Below are positions 42,964-51,382 of a DNA stretch of 64,000 nt, in pieces. The stretch's first letter is position 1, and every line of letters begins with the position of its first letter. The DNA is from Mesorhizobium sp. (GTDB lineage Bacteria > Pseudomonadota > Alphaproteobacteria > Rhizobiales > Rhizobiaceae). Under the pieces are notes generated by a model, which saw only the letters and a program-made list of their open reading frames with translations, did not search any database and was not told the DNA's origin. The stretch is from positions 1 through 64,000 of the forward strand of contig NZ_JAFKID010000019.1 in NCBI RefSeq assembly GCF_017306545.1. The letters are read 5' to 3'. The position numbers were made by a program, and so were the translations under genes.

Positions 42964-44433
42964 TTACTCGGCGTCCTTCGTGGCCTTCTTCTTCGGCGCG
43001 GCCTTTTTCTTCGGCTCCTCGCCGGCCTCGCCGCCCTCGGCCTTTTCAGCCTTCTTGGCAGCCGCCTTCTTGGCGGGCTTGGCCTTGACCTCGTCCTCGT
43101 CGTCCTCGGCCATCAACTCGTCCTTGCTGACCTTCTTGTCGGTCACGGCGATCTGGCCGAGCAGGTGGTCGACCACCTTTTCCTCGAACATCGGCGCCCT
43201 CAGCGTGTTCAGCGCATCCGGGTTGGACCGGTAGAACTCGTAGACTTCCTGCTGCTGGTCGCCGGGGAAACGGCGAATCTGCTCGAACAGGCCGCGCTGC
43301 AACTCTTCGTCCGTCACCGCGACGCCGGCCTTCTCGCCGATTTCGGCGAGCACGAGGCCGAGGCGAACCCGCCGCTCGGCAAGCCGCGTGTACTCGGCGC
43401 GGGCCTCTTCCTCGGTCGTCTCTTCGTCGGCGAAGGTACGGCCGGCAGCCTGAAGGTCGCGGTTGACCTGGTTCCAGATGTTGTTGAACTCGGCCTCGAC
43501 GAGCTTCGACGGCGCCTCGAACTCATAGGCGGCATCCAGCTGGTCGAGAAGCTGACGCTTCACCTTCTGGCGCGTCATCGAACCGAACTGGTTCTCGATC
43601 TGGCCCTTGACCACTTCGCGCAGGCGCTCGAGCGATTCCAGGCCGAGATTCTTGGCCGTCTCGTCGTTGATCTCCAGCGCGCCGGGCTTGGCGACTTCCT
43701 TTACGGTGACGTCGAAGGTGGCTTCCTTGCCGGCCAGATGCGCGGCCTGGTAGTTTTCCGGGAAGGTGACGGTCACCTGCTTCTCGTCACCGGCCTTGGC
43801 GCCGACGAGCTGATCCTCGAAGCCGGGGATGAATTCCTTGGAGCCCAGCACCAGCGGCTGGTCGTTACCGGCACCGCCGGAGAACGCCTCGCCGTCGATC
43901 TTGCCGACGTAGTCGATGGTGACGCGGTCACCCTCGGCGGCTTTGCCGTCCTTCGGCTCGTAGGTGCGAGCGGATTCGGCGACGCGCTTGACCTGCTCGT
44001 CGATTTCGCTTTCCGGCACGTCGTAGACCGGCCGCATGACCTTGATGTCGGCGAAGTCCTTGATCTCGATCGGCGGAATGACCTCGTAGTTCAGCTTGAA
44101 CTCGAAATCCGAGCCGCCGGCCAAAATCTTCTCGGCTTCCTTCTCGTCCTCGGTCATGACGATTTCGGGCTGCATGGCGGCCTTCTCGCCACGGCCGGTG
44201 ATGATCGAGCGCGAGTCGTTGAGGATTTCGTTGACCACCTCGGCCATGAACGACTTGCCGTAGACCTTGCGCAGGTGCTGCACCGGCACCTTGCCGGGAC
44301 GGAAGCCGTTGATGCGGACCTTGTCCTTTGCATCGGACAGGCGCGCCAGCAGCTTGGCTTCCATGTCGCCGGCGGGCACGACGACCTTGATCTCGCGCTT
44401 GAGGCCGGAATTGAGCGTTTCGGTGACTTGCAT
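42964..44433 (-). CDS. tig: Trigger factor
   Basis: The 489-aa ribosome-associated chaperone has the ribosome-binding loop ([19 protein letters not shown]; key GFRPGKVP near 45) and a PPIase FKBP-like domain (about 160-250, [19 protein letters not shown]; key [10 protein letters not shown]). A C-terminal chaperone domain and a Lys/Ala/Glu-rich tail of about 45 residues follow. The start is most likely the third of three consecutive ATGs, 44433 (MQVTETLN). It is the last host gene before the prophage. Confidence 0.95.
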   Translation of the reverse strand: MQVTETLNSGLKREIKVVVPAGDMEAKLLARLSDAKDKVRINGFRPGKVPVQHLRKVYGKSFMAEVVNEILNDSRSIITGRGEKAAMQPEIVMTEDEKEAEKILAGGSDFEFKLNYEVIPPIEIKDFADIKVMRPVYDVPESEIDEQVKRVAESARTYEPKDGKAAEGDRVTIDYVGKIDGEAFSGGAGNDQPLVLGSKEFIPGFEDQLVGAKAGDEKQVTVTFPENYQAAHLAGKEATFDVTVKEVAKPGALEINDETAKNLGLESLERLREVVKGQIENQFGSMTRQKVKRQLLDQLDAAYEFEAPSKLVEAEFNNIWNQVNRDLQAAGRTFADEETTEEEARAEYTRLAERRVRLGLVLAEIGEKAGVAVTDEELQRGLFEQIRRFPGDQQQEVYEFYRSNPDALNTLRAPMFEEKVVDHLLGQIAVTDKKVSKDELMAEDDEDEVKAKPAKKAAAKKAEKAEGGEAGEEPKKKAAPKKKATKDAE

Positions 44434-44439
44434 CATCAA

Positions 44440-45082
44440 ACCTTTGTTTTAACCGAGGCGGCCGTCGAGCGGCCCATGCCGCCGACCGCCTGCCAAATCG
44501 TCCTGGCCGGGATGGCTTCGGTGTGGAATGCCGAAGAAACGGGCGTCATGCCCGGATTCTTCAAAATACGCCACAAAATGTGATTAAGTCTTTGTTTTTC
44601 CTACTTCTTATCACATCTTGCAGAAGCGGATCGTCGCATCCCGTCACATTCGACACGCCTTTTGTCACAGGCGAGCCCGATTTTCAACCATCTTCGCGGC
44701 TCCAGGACAGCGCAAGAACCGGTCGAAAGCATGGCGGCAGGCGCAAAGCAAACCCAAAGGTCCGCAAAGATGACAGCTCGCCGCAGGGCCGGCCGAGCGG
44801 CGGGTGAGGCGAACCCAAACAAAACAGGAAAATGGTGCGGATGAGATGCAACCGCACTTTTACGCCGCTTTGATATTGCAGCGGAATTTTGGCCCAACCT
44901 CAAATACGTGGCGCAATATGTGGCCCAATTCGTGTCGCAAAGTGCGCTTTTATACGACGTCGGGCGCGGTTGAGGTTAACTCTCCGGCGTGACAGGCGCG
45001 GTGAAATGCCTGTCCGATCAACGAGAGTTTCGGATTATGATCGCCGGAATTTGGGGCATCCGGCCGGAAAGTTGAAACCGAA
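44440..45082. other. Gene-poor region between tig and the prophage genes
   Basis: About 640 bases hold no gene I can support. There are short open frames without family sequence, a 3x12-bp tandem repeat (44908-44943) and the tig promoter somewhere near 44450-44600. The left prophage attachment site should be here, but it cannot be fixed without the right end. I see no tRNA or tRNA fragment. Confidence 0.5.
44908..44943. repeat. Three tandem 12-bp repeats
   Basis: GTGGCGCAATAT, GTGGCCCAATTC and GTGTCGCAAAGT follow each other without gaps. A related TTGGCCCAACC lies 20 bases before them. In one frame they read V-A-Q-Y / V-A-Q-F / V-S-Q-S within an open stretch lacking a start codon, so they may be a coding relic or protein-binding iterons. 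Confidence 0.55.
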
Positions 45083-45169
45083 ATGGGTTCGCGCAGCGTC
45101 ACCATCATCGTCGCCGCCATGCTGCTATTTATGGTCGCATGGGCAATCGCCCGTCCGCTGTTGGGCTGA
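45083..45169 (+). CDS. Possible 28-aa single-helix membrane peptide
   Basis: The ORF reads MGSRSVTIIVAAMLLFMVAWA and ends IARPLLG. Nearly the whole peptide is one hydrophobic helix. GGAAAG lies about 12 bases upstream, which is loose spacing. It could be a small phage or host membrane peptide; the evidence is only composition and start context. Confidence 0.3.
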   Translation: MGSRSVTIIVAAMLLFMVAWAIARPLLG

Positions 45170-45244
45170 AGGCCGCTTGCGAACGAAATAAGAACGTGCT
45201 CTGATTAGCTCGGTTGCGGCGCCCCACTCTCACCGGAGGCCGCT

Positions 45245-45469
45245 ATGGCAAGACACACCAAACCGAAAAAGCTCTCAGAGGCGGACGTCGAGAAAATCCT
45301 CGCCGACGCCAAACGCCTGATGACTACCATCAACCTCGCATGCGTCCGCACCGACACCGATCAGTTTCGGGCGATGCGCGATATCAATGAGGCGGTTTTC
45401 GAGGGCGCGAAGATCATTGCCGGCTCAGACAGGCCATGGCCGATCTATAGTTCGACGGGACCATGCTGA
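45245..45469 (+). CDS. Small phage-region protein, 74 aa
   Basis: The 74-aa protein starts MARHTKPKKLSEADVEKIL, with GGAGG correctly spaced upstream (45235-45239). It looks helical and soluble. I recognise no family. It is the first convincing gene right of tig on the plus strand. Confidence 0.55.
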   Translation: MARHTKPKKLSEADVEKILADAKRLMTTINLACVRTDTDQFRAMRDINEAVFEGAKIIAGSDRPWPIYSSTGPC

Positions 45470-45509
45470 CCCTGGCAAAAAAATCGACGCCAGGCTGCAT
45501 TTCTCCTCT

Positions 45510-45538
45510 TTATTATACGGAAAAATCCTGTATATTAA
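45510..45538. promoter_or_regulatory. AT-rich dyad, candidate operator/promoter
   Basis: TTATTATACG and TGTATATTAA form an imperfect inverted repeat around GAAAAATCC, with TATAC/GTATA arms perfect. It stands out in GC-rich DNA, sits 48 bases before the next gene and includes TATATT as a -10-like box. It suits a phage repressor operator over a promoter. Confidence 0.45.
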
Positions 45539-45585
45539 AACCATCAGCAACGGGGCAGCGCCCCACTTCCTCGGGAGACAATCCG

Positions 45586-45975
45586 ATGACCACCATCACC
45601 ATCCAGCCCAAGTTCTACGACGAACGCAGCGCCGGCCGCTTGCAGGTCGTCGCGCCGATGCCGGCGCTCAAGGGCAGCGAGAAGCAGATCGCCTGGGCGG
45701 CCGACATCCGCTCCCGCATGCAGATCGAATACGGCGAGAAGCTCGCCAAGTTGGCCGGCGTCAACTGGGGTTGCGTCACGCAGCGCGACGTCGACTACAT
45801 CGCCGAATGCCAGGTCAAGCTCGACGCGTTCTGCGGCGACCCCCAGTATGCCGCGCCCTTCGAAAAGCTCGAGGCCGCGTTCGCGATCGAGCATGCTCAT
45901 TTCTGGATCGAGAACCGCACCGACACCATGGACCAGTTGGCCCGCAGCGCTGCCGCCTTCCTGGCAAGCGCCTGA
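45586..45975 (+). CDS. Phage-region protein of unknown function, 129 aa
   Basis: The 129-aa protein starts MTTITIQPKFYDERSAGRL. It has GSEKQIAWAADIRSRM (about 30-45), a pattern often seen in phage and plasmid proteins that contain 'KQIxWAxxIR' segments, then helices rich in Ala and Glu. The function is unknown. The candidate operator precedes it, and the next gene starts one base after its stop (TGACGTG). Confidence 0.65.
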   Translation: MTTITIQPKFYDERSAGRLQVVAPMPALKGSEKQIAWAADIRSRMQIEYGEKLAKLAGVNWGCVTQRDVDYIAECQVKLDAFCGDPQYAAPFEKLEAAFAIEHAHFWIENRTDTMDQLARSAAAFLASA

Positions 45976-45976
45976 C

Positions 45977-46732
45977 GTGCCGACCGAGACGGAAATCAAG
46001 ATCGCGCCGCTCCCCATGGGGGCGGCGTCCGGCGCGGCGGTGAGCTTTCCGAAGGATGCGGACCGTAACGCCCGGTTCAAGGCGCGCTTTCCGAAAGCGC
46101 GCTGGAGCAGCCAGACAGGTTCCTGGCTGATTACCGGCAAGACGGCGGCCCAACGCGCCGCCCTCTGGGCCGAGGAAGAAGCGGCCCGCGGCGCCCTGGA
46201 AGCCAAGATGCGCCTGCGCGCAGAGATCGACCGCGCCTGGCACGAGGCCGACCCCGCTGTGCGCGCCGCGAAAGAAGAAAGACGCCGGCGGCGCGAGGCC
46301 GAAGAAGCCGCGGCCGAGGAAAAGCGACAGGCCGAACTCGACAGCCGCCGTTACAAGCCGGACGATGCCATGATCGAGAGGATCGTCGAAGCCCACAAGG
46401 GCCGCATCGGTTCGGCCTACACCGTCGACCCGGATATCCTGCGCGCCTTTTTGCGGCGTGGGATCGCGCCGGGCAGCAGCACGGGCGCCGGGCCGGATAG
46501 TGAGCATTTCGGCGCCGGCCTGACCGTGACCTATCTCGGTGATGGCCGCATGCTGGTGGTTTCGAAATATCCGCCCATCCGCGGCAAGAACGGCAGATGG
46601 CAGGACATCGAGGTCAGCCGACGCGAAACAAGCGCCGAAGCCGACCTCATGGAAATGATGCTGTCAAACCTCGCCCGGCGCGAATTCAGGCCGCGCTCTG
46701 GCTTTGGCTTACCTAACGCTTCCAGGCGGTGA
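45977..46732 (+). CDS. Phage-region protein with coiled coil, 251 aa
   Basis: The start is GTG 45977, one base after the previous stop. The N-terminal part has a FPKDADRNARFKARFPKARW segment (noted by ARFPKARWSS), then a charged Arg/Glu/Ala coiled coil (about 60-120), then a mixed C-terminal domain (YLGDGRMLVVSKYPP). The first part resembles short repeats seen in helicase-associated (HARP-like) phage proteins, but I cannot confirm this. Confidence 0.6.
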   Translation: MPTETEIKIAPLPMGAASGAAVSFPKDADRNARFKARFPKARWSSQTGSWLITGKTAAQRAALWAEEEAARGALEAKMRLRAEIDRAWHEADPAVRAAKEERRRRREAEEAAAEEKRQAELDSRRYKPDDAMIERIVEAHKGRIGSAYTVDPDILRAFLRRGIAPGSSTGAGPDSEHFGAGLTVTYLGDGRMLVVSKYPPIRGKNGRWQDIEVSRRETSAEADLMEMMLSNLARREFRPRSGFGLPNASRR

Positions 46733-46846
46733 GTTGTGATCCACGCACCTGACGGTGCGACACCCTTCATATCGGGGCGCGTGTTTCGATCCGCAGCGAG
46801 TAGCTGACAAGGCACGGAACGACAGCCCACAACAGGAGTCAAGACC

Positions 46847-47461
46847 ATGAACGGCAACGAATTGCGCGAGGCGCGCGACACCCTCGGAAAGCTGTGGAAG
46901 CTCGGGCGGCCTCTGCATCTGGCAGAGCTCGGCCGCGCATTGCGTCTCACCGGCCGCGACCCCGGCGAGACGGTCCTGAAGTGGGAGCGAGGCACCGGCC
47001 CCAGCGGCCCGGCATCGGTCGCCATCGAACTGATGCTGGCCGGCGCCATGCCTCCGGACGACATGGCGACGATCGTCGCGCAGCGCGGCAGGCCGTCCCT
47101 GCTCGATCACGACAAGAACCTTGTTCAGACGCTCGAAAACGCCGACCTGGTCTACGGATCGTATCCAGATGGCAATCCATGCGAAGATTGCGTCAGCCTC
47201 GCGCATCTGTACGGCTATGTCGGCATCGATGTCGACGACAGCGCTTGGCCACACCGGGCGATTGCGTCGATTGTCGCAGGCGAGAGGGTTGGCCTGTGGC
47301 CCGTCAGCGATTTCGGCGACCCGCGCGCCGACGAAGATGGCTGCCAGCAGCGCGCCTTGGCGCATGCGCGCAACGCGCTCGGCGAGGCTTTGCGGACGCT
47401 GGCGGCCGAAATTGTCGTCAGCACGCGCTTGAGGATTGCGCAAGCAGAGGCTGCTCAATAA
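46847..47461 (+). CDS. Putative phage DNA-binding protein, 204 aa
   Basis: The 204-aa protein has an N-terminal HTH-like stretch: LHLAELGRALRLTGRDPGETVLKWERG, with LAELGRALRL as first helices and VLKWERG as the recognition/exit motif, plus GPASVAIELMLAG. This resembles XRE/Cro-type proteins that recognise 'W-E-R-G' ends. The C-terminal half (GNPCEDCVSLAHLYGYVG) is unfamiliar. AGGAG precedes the ATG. It may be a regulator. Confidence 0.6.
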   Translation: MNGNELREARDTLGKLWKLGRPLHLAELGRALRLTGRDPGETVLKWERGTGPSGPASVAIELMLAGAMPPDDMATIVAQRGRPSLLDHDKNLVQTLENADLVYGSYPDGNPCEDCVSLAHLYGYVGIDVDDSAWPHRAIASIVAGERVGLWPVSDFGDPRADEDGCQQRALAHARNALGEALRTLAAEIVVSTRLRIAQAEAAQ

Positions 47462-47480
47462 CTGCCCTGAAACGCCAAAA

Positions 47481-47506
47481 GCCCGCTCGGCCGAGGCCGA
47501 GCGGGC
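47481..47506. terminator. Hairpin between convergent early and lysis genes
   Basis: GCCCGCTCGGCC pairs perfectly with GGCCGAGCGGGC around two bases. It is flanked by AAAA on the left, so on the minus strand it is followed by TTTT and can terminate the long late transcript. Confidence 0.75.
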
Positions 47507-47540
47507 GATCATATTGCTGGCGTCGGAAAGATGATCAGGT

Positions 47541-47951
47541 CTAGGGCGGATCGCGATTGCGCAGGCTGGTAGTTCGTCGGTCGTCAACCACCGCCTGCAA
47601 AGTCGCTGTGAGCGCCGCCACCGCATTGGACAGCCCGACGATGCTATCCTGCACTCGATCAAGACGGGACAGCGTAGCGCTCTGGAATTTCTCGCTGGAT
47701 GCGGCATCCCGCACCTGTTTCGTCTCGACTGCGACCAACCGTTCGGAGAGGCTGACCGCCAGCTTCGACGTGTCGCGTGTCGCGGATTGTGTTTCGGTGA
47801 TCTGCGCCTGGAGCTTGTCCAGCTGCGTATCCTGCCAGCCAGAGTAGAGCCAGAAAATGACTCCGATGGTCGGCATGGCAAGCGCCATGGACACCCTCGC
47901 CACCGCCAGGAGGATCATGTTGCTCGCGATTCGTTCAGACGTGTTCGCCAT
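47541..47951 (-). CDS. Transmembrane/coiled-coil protein of the lysis region
   Basis: The 136-aa protein has one hydrophobic segment (about 13-36, ending IFWLYSGW) and then a long heptad-rich coiled coil (about 40-125). It starts 14 bp after the Rz1 stop and is the last gene of the late operon. It could be a holin, antiholin or spanin-associated protein; a second lysis membrane protein is plausible. There is no signal peptidase site. Confidence 0.6.
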   Translation of the reverse strand: MANTSERIASNMILLAVARVSMALAMPTIGVIFWLYSGWQDTQLDKLQAQITETQSATRDTSKLAVSLSERLVAVETKQVRDAASSEKFQSATLSRLDRVQDSIVGLSNAVAALTATLQAVVDDRRTTSLRNRDPP

Positions 47952-47964
47952 GTCGCCCCCCCCG

Positions 47965-48225
47965 TCATTTCTGGCCTTCGCTCCACTCCCGGATGCCTTG
48001 GACTTGGGCCGTGCAGGTGTTGAGCGCGGCCTCGGTGTAAGTCAGCCGATTGACGATATCAGCTGTCGTGGCGAGCTTGCCGCGGCGCCTGGGCGGGCAC
48101 GGCCGCGTCAGTGCTGCCGGCACCTGTTCGCGGATCACCTGCGGCGCCGTCACCACGGCCGGCTTATCGGTTAAGCAACCGGTCAAGATCGGCAGGCACC
48201 CGGCCAGCCAGATAGGCCCGCACAT
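47965..48225 (-). CDS. Rz1-like outer-membrane spanin lipoprotein
   Basis: The 86-aa lipoprotein begins MCGPIWLAGCLPILTGCL; the lipobox PILTGC gives the lipidated cysteine at about residue 17. The mature region has the o-spanin look, with Pro and Cys (PQVIREQ, LTRPCPPRR) and a second cysteine late (NTCTAQ). It begins inside the Rz gene in another frame, as in lambda-type Rz/Rz1. An alternative start is 48237. Confidence 0.75.
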   Translation of the reverse strand: MCGPIWLAGCLPILTGCLTDKPAVVTAPQVIREQVPAALTRPCPPRRRGKLATTADIVNRLTYTEAALNTCTAQVQGIREWSEGQK

Positions 48226-48529
48226 CCTCGTTCGCATCCTTGAGCTCTCCGATCTGCTGGTTGGTGTCGGCGACGGCCGCATTGATGGCGGCAAGCTGAT
48301 CCGTCATCTGGGCGACGAGCCGATCATTCGCCTCGGCCGTCGCGCGCAAGCGACCGATCGTTTCCTGCTGGACCGCATTGGCGGCGGTGGCCGTCGCCAG
48401 CCCTGCCCTCGCCTTGGCCGCATTCGCCTCTGCCGAGATCGCCTCTCCGCGATACCAGAGCGCTATCGCGACAATCCCCAGAAATGCAGCGAGCAAGCCG
48501 AGCGCAAGCCAGGCGCGGACGCCCATCAT
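48164..48529 (-). CDS. Rz-like inner-membrane spanin
   Basis: The 121-aa protein has an N-terminal signal-anchor helix (about 6-27, WLALGLLAAFLGIVAIALW) and an alanine-rich coiled coil (about 33-105) for the periplasm. This is the i-spanin layout. Its ATG overlaps the lysozyme stop (ATGA), and its last 62 bases overlap the Rz1-like gene in another frame. Together they fuse inner and outer membranes in the last lysis step. Confidence 0.8.
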   Translation of the reverse strand: MMGVRAWLALGLLAAFLGIVAIALWYRGEAISAEANAAKARAGLATATAANAVQQETIGRLRATAEANDRLVAQMTDQLAAINAAVADTNQQIGELKDANEDVRAYLAGRVPADLDRLLNR

Positions 48530-49281
48530 CGCACTCCGATCATGCACAATGCCCGCTCTCGCCTGCGCCGTTCGAACAGGCCGCGCAGCACACGGCCGCC
48601 GGCCTTGTCCCACCATGTGAGGGCTTCGCAGCCGCCGGCGACGTCGCCGGCATTGAGACGGCGCGTGGCGGTGCTCTTGCCGATCGCAGTGACCCCGCAG
48701 TTAAAGGCCGTCGAGGTATAGGCCGCATCCCGTGTCGGCGGCAGGCGTCCGGCACGCGTCGTCAGCGTGAAATAGCGATGCAGGCCGGCCCGGTGCCGCG
48801 CCGCGTCTTCGCGCAACAGTGCGAGCGCCTGCGCATGCGTGATCGTCATGCCCATGTACACATCTTCGGTGTGGCCGAAACCGATCGTCGGAATACCGAC
48901 GGCGTCCCGATAGGCCGCCAGACGCTCGCCCTCTTCCTTGGCGATGAAGGGCACGGCGATATCGAGCGTCTGCTGTTCAGTCGCCTCAGCCGCCAGCGTC
49001 GGCCACGCGAAAATGACGGCCAGGACGATGACGATAAAGGCGACGGCCACTACCCTCAACCATTCGCGCCACGGGGACAGGCCCTGCTGATAGAGACGGC
49101 CGCCGAGCCCAGCCACAAGGAAGAGAACGCCGAGCCACCAGGCGAAGTACGGATCATAATCCTGACCGGTCCAGCGATATCGCAGCTCGGGCAAGATCAG
49201 GACAAGCAGGCCAGCGACCTGCATCCAGAAGCTGAGAGACAGCAGCAGCACGCGCCGCCAATCCGTGATGAGACGGGGCAT
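48526..49281 (-). CDS. Holin-like transmembrane domain fused to GH24 lysozyme
   Basis: The 251-aa protein has three hydrophobic segments (about 11-31, 45-61, 76-95), the last followed by an AEA signal-peptidase-like site (PTLAAEA). A T4-type lysozyme domain follows (about 104-251). The catalytic triad positions are E117 (AKEEGER), D126 (YRDAVG) and T132 (PTIGFGHT). The N-terminal part, MPRLITDWRRVLL, looks like the small holin-like proteins that usually precede phage lysozymes. A single chain may thus export and degrade. Confidence 0.8.
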   Translation of the reverse strand: MPRLITDWRRVLLLSLSFWMQVAGLLVLILPELRYRWTGQDYDPYFAWWLGVLFLVAGLGGRLYQQGLSPWREWLRVVAVAFIVIVLAVIFAWPTLAAEATEQQTLDIAVPFIAKEEGERLAAYRDAVGIPTIGFGHTEDVYMGMTITHAQALALLREDAARHRAGLHRYFTLTTRAGRLPPTRDAAYTSTAFNCGVTAIGKSTATRRLNAGDVAGGCEALTWWDKAGGRVLRGLFERRRRERALCMIGVR

Positions 49282-49341
49282 TGAAATTCTCCAGATTTTG
49301 AGAGGATTGTCAGTGAGGCCTATCGCGGCCGAGCTTTTACG

Positions 49342-49758
49342 TCACGCCGCCGGCCACAGCGCATCGTCCGTCACATCGTCCGGCAACGGGTCCATGGCCT
49401 TGATGGTCCAGCTCGCCTGGATGATCGCTTCGACCGCTGCGGCTGCCTGCTGGACAAGCTCCAGCACCTGCGGCGGGGTCAGAGCGTGGTCGATGTTTTC
49501 GGCATCCCGAAACGTCGTCACCGCCGCCACGTCGCCGGCCGAGACGCGTGCCAGAGCCATCAGGCCGAGACCTTGCAGATTGCGCACGTCGGCGTCTCGC
49601 CCTTGGACCGGAATCGCACCGGCGCCGGTGACGGTCACGGTGGCGCCGGCGGCGATGCGGCGCTCGCGCTCCACGTTGACGGCCGCACGCGTGGCTGTGG
49701 CGATCTCTGCGGCCTTGTCGTCGGCCGTGACCATCTTGCTCCAGTCGATCGCGGCCAT
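49342..49758 (-). CDS. Phage tail-region protein, DUF4376-like
   Basis: The 138-aa protein has an Ala-rich helical pattern with TADDKAAEIATATRAAVNVERERRI (noted by DKAAEI and VNVERERRI) and a late VTTFRDAENIDHAL. This matches the helical DUF4376 proteins found near tail-fibre genes. I chose the ATG at 49758 because GGAGGT is correctly spaced; an ATG at 49764 exists. It is the last tail gene before the lysis cassette. Confidence 0.65.
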   Translation of the reverse strand: MAAIDWSKMVTADDKAAEIATATRAAVNVERERRIAAGATVTVTGAGAIPVQGRDADVRNLQGLGLMALARVSAGDVAAVTTFRDAENIDHALTPPQVLELVQQAAAAVEAIIQASWTIKAMDPLPDDVTDDALWPAA

Positions 49759-49760
49759 CG

Positions 49761-50081
49761 TCATACCTCCTCCAAGGGCGCCGGCTCCGGATCGACCGGC
49801 ACGGCGATCGGGCCATCGACCGTCACCGTGATCGGCTCCGGCCACGCCACGGCGCGGCTCGGCGCCGGGCCGTGCGGCAACAGCAGCGTGATGTGGACAT
49901 CGCCGTCGATGCGCTCGACAGGGCCGACGATCCATCCGCAATCGATGGCGCCAGCCGGCAGCGTGGCGCCATCGAGGAGGCCGCCAAAGTCCAGCGCGAC
50001 ACCGTTGACGGTCAGCACGTCGCCGGCCTTGGAGGCGGTCAGCGCGTCGTCTCGGCGCTGCGGGCTAAACGATATGTGCAT
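49761..50081 (-). CDS. Phage tail-region protein, 106 aa
   Basis: The 106-aa beta-rich protein starts MHISFSPQRRDDAL. Its ATG shares a base with the stop of the upstream gene (TGATG). The motif VLTVNGVALDFGGL and a later WIVGPVERIDG are typical of small proteins next to phage tail-fibre genes. The precise role is unknown. Confidence 0.6.
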   Translation of the reverse strand: MHISFSPQRRDDALTASKAGDVLTVNGVALDFGGLLDGATLPAGAIDCGWIVGPVERIDGDVHITLLLPHGPAPSRAVAWPEPITVTVDGPIAVPVDPEPAPLEEV

Positions 50082-51127
50082 CAGTACCACCTCCCGATCC
50101 CTAAAATCCTGACGCCGTAGCTCCGCGTCCCGCCCGAAACGGGACTAAGGAGATAGAATGGCGGTGACGTGGTGGCGGTCGCGCCGCCGCCACCGACCGC
50201 GGAAAGCGTGGCCCCCGCGTTGTCCGACGCCCAACTGCGAATGTCGTAATAGTCCGGAGCAGCTGTAAACGCCGCCGGCCACGGCGAGCCGGGCCAGAGC
50301 CGGCCGTTAAAGAGGTTGCCCCAAGGCAAATTCACCGTGTCGCTGGCGATGTAATTTATGAGGCAGATTTGGGTGCCGTCCGAAGTCCGCCAATAGACCC
50401 CGTTGGAATTGCTCGCATACTCCGGCAGCATCGATCGCCAGACGGTCCAGCTAACACCGCCGTTGTCCGAAAACCGGAAACTCAAGTGATATGCGTTTGT
50501 GACGCCGCCGAAGCCAGCAATCTGGATGACCTGCGCGCCGGCTCGGGTGAGCACCAGCAGCGGGCCATAATTGTCAGACGCCAGCGGACCGTTGACGGCC
50601 CCCGCGCCGGCACCATCGTAAATGCCGGAGACGATGGCCTTGTTGTAATCGCCGCCGGGGATTGCAAGCCCGGACATCTTGGCCTGCGCGCCCAGCGTTG
50701 TCAGCATCGCTGCGGCGTCCGGATCGTCGAGCAGCTCCAGCGCCTTGTCGGTGAGCGAAAACAGGCTGGCGGCCGAGGTCGCGTCGAAGCGGATGCCCAT
50801 GCGCGGCGCCGCGACAGCGCTGGTCAGTCCCATCAGCGCCGAGCCGGATATCTTTTGCAACACCTGCCGCCCGAGCGCCTGCGCGAACACGTCGTCGGAG
50901 GTGTAGACAATCTCGTACACCGCAGCAGCCTGCGCCGTCCCGCGCCAAGGCCGTGTCAGGGTGATCTGCGTATTGCTGTCAACAGTGCCGACGATGGCGG
51001 TGCCGTTGCCGTAGCCAACGACCAGGTCGCCCGGCCGCACATTGCCGAGCCAGAGCGTGCCCTGTCCCGTCATGACGGCCGAGCCGGCCGCCAGCGTGGC
51101 GTAGCCGATGTTGTAGCCCGCGAGCAT
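50081..51127 (-). CDS. Putative phage tail fibre/tip protein, 348 aa
   Basis: The 348-aa protein starts with a beta-rich domain (LWLGNVRPGDLVVGYGNG) and has a mid helical part. Its C-terminal half is rich in Trp, Tyr, Gly and Asn (FRFSDNGGVSWTVWRSM), as in receptor-binding carbohydrate-like domains. The order downstream of the gpJ-like gene supports a fibre or baseplate role. The family is not identified. Confidence 0.55.
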   Translation of the reverse strand: MLAGYNIGYATLAAGSAVMTGQGTLWLGNVRPGDLVVGYGNGTAIVGTVDSNTQITLTRPWRGTAQAAAVYEIVYTSDDVFAQALGRQVLQKISGSALMGLTSAVAAPRMGIRFDATSAASLFSLTDKALELLDDPDAAAMLTTLGAQAKMSGLAIPGGDYNKAIVSGIYDGAGAGAVNGPLASDNYGPLLVLTRAGAQVIQIAGFGGVTNAYHLSFRFSDNGGVSWTVWRSMLPEYASNSNGVYWRTSDGTQICLINYIASDTVNLPWGNLFNGRLWPGSPWPAAFTAAPDYYDIRSWASDNAGATLSAVGGGGATATTSPPFYLLSPVSGGTRSYGVRILGIGRWY

Positions 51128-51375
51128 CAGACCGTCCCTCCTGCGCCTTCAGCCAGCGGTTCGGCCGGCGGCGGATCGAACTTGGCAAGCTCGGCCGTCA
51201 GCCGCTCGATCTCGGCATCGCGCTGCTTGACGATCTCCTGGAGCCCAAGCACCTCGGTCGTTAGCAACAGCTTTTCCTGGGCGTCGAACATGTTCTGGCG
51301 GCCGGCGACATTAAGCGCGGCTTGCAGGTTGACGGGCTGGGGTTGAGGCGACGGCTTGGGTGCTGGATCGGGCAT
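51127..51375 (-). CDS. Small coiled-coil phage protein, 82 aa
   Basis: The 82-aa protein has a Pro-rich start and end and a central coiled coil (about 30-66: EKLLLTTEVLGLQEIV, KQRDAEIERLTAELA). Start and stop overlap or abut its neighbours. It may be an assembly or trimerisation factor of the fibre proteins; this is inference. Confidence 0.6.
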   Translation of the reverse strand: MPDPAPKPSPQPQPVNLQAALNVAGRQNMFDAQEKLLLTTEVLGLQEIVKQRDAEIERLTAELAKFDPPPAEPLAEGAGGTV

Positions 51376-51382
51376 GGGAGGC

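Noticed and set aside
42613-44583. 656-codon open frame antisense to tig
   Set aside because: The translation is Leu/Val/Asp-rich nonsense typical of reverse-complement reading of tig.
44908-44943. CRISPR array
   Set aside because: The three 12-bp units are contiguous and have no spacers, so they are tandem repeats only.
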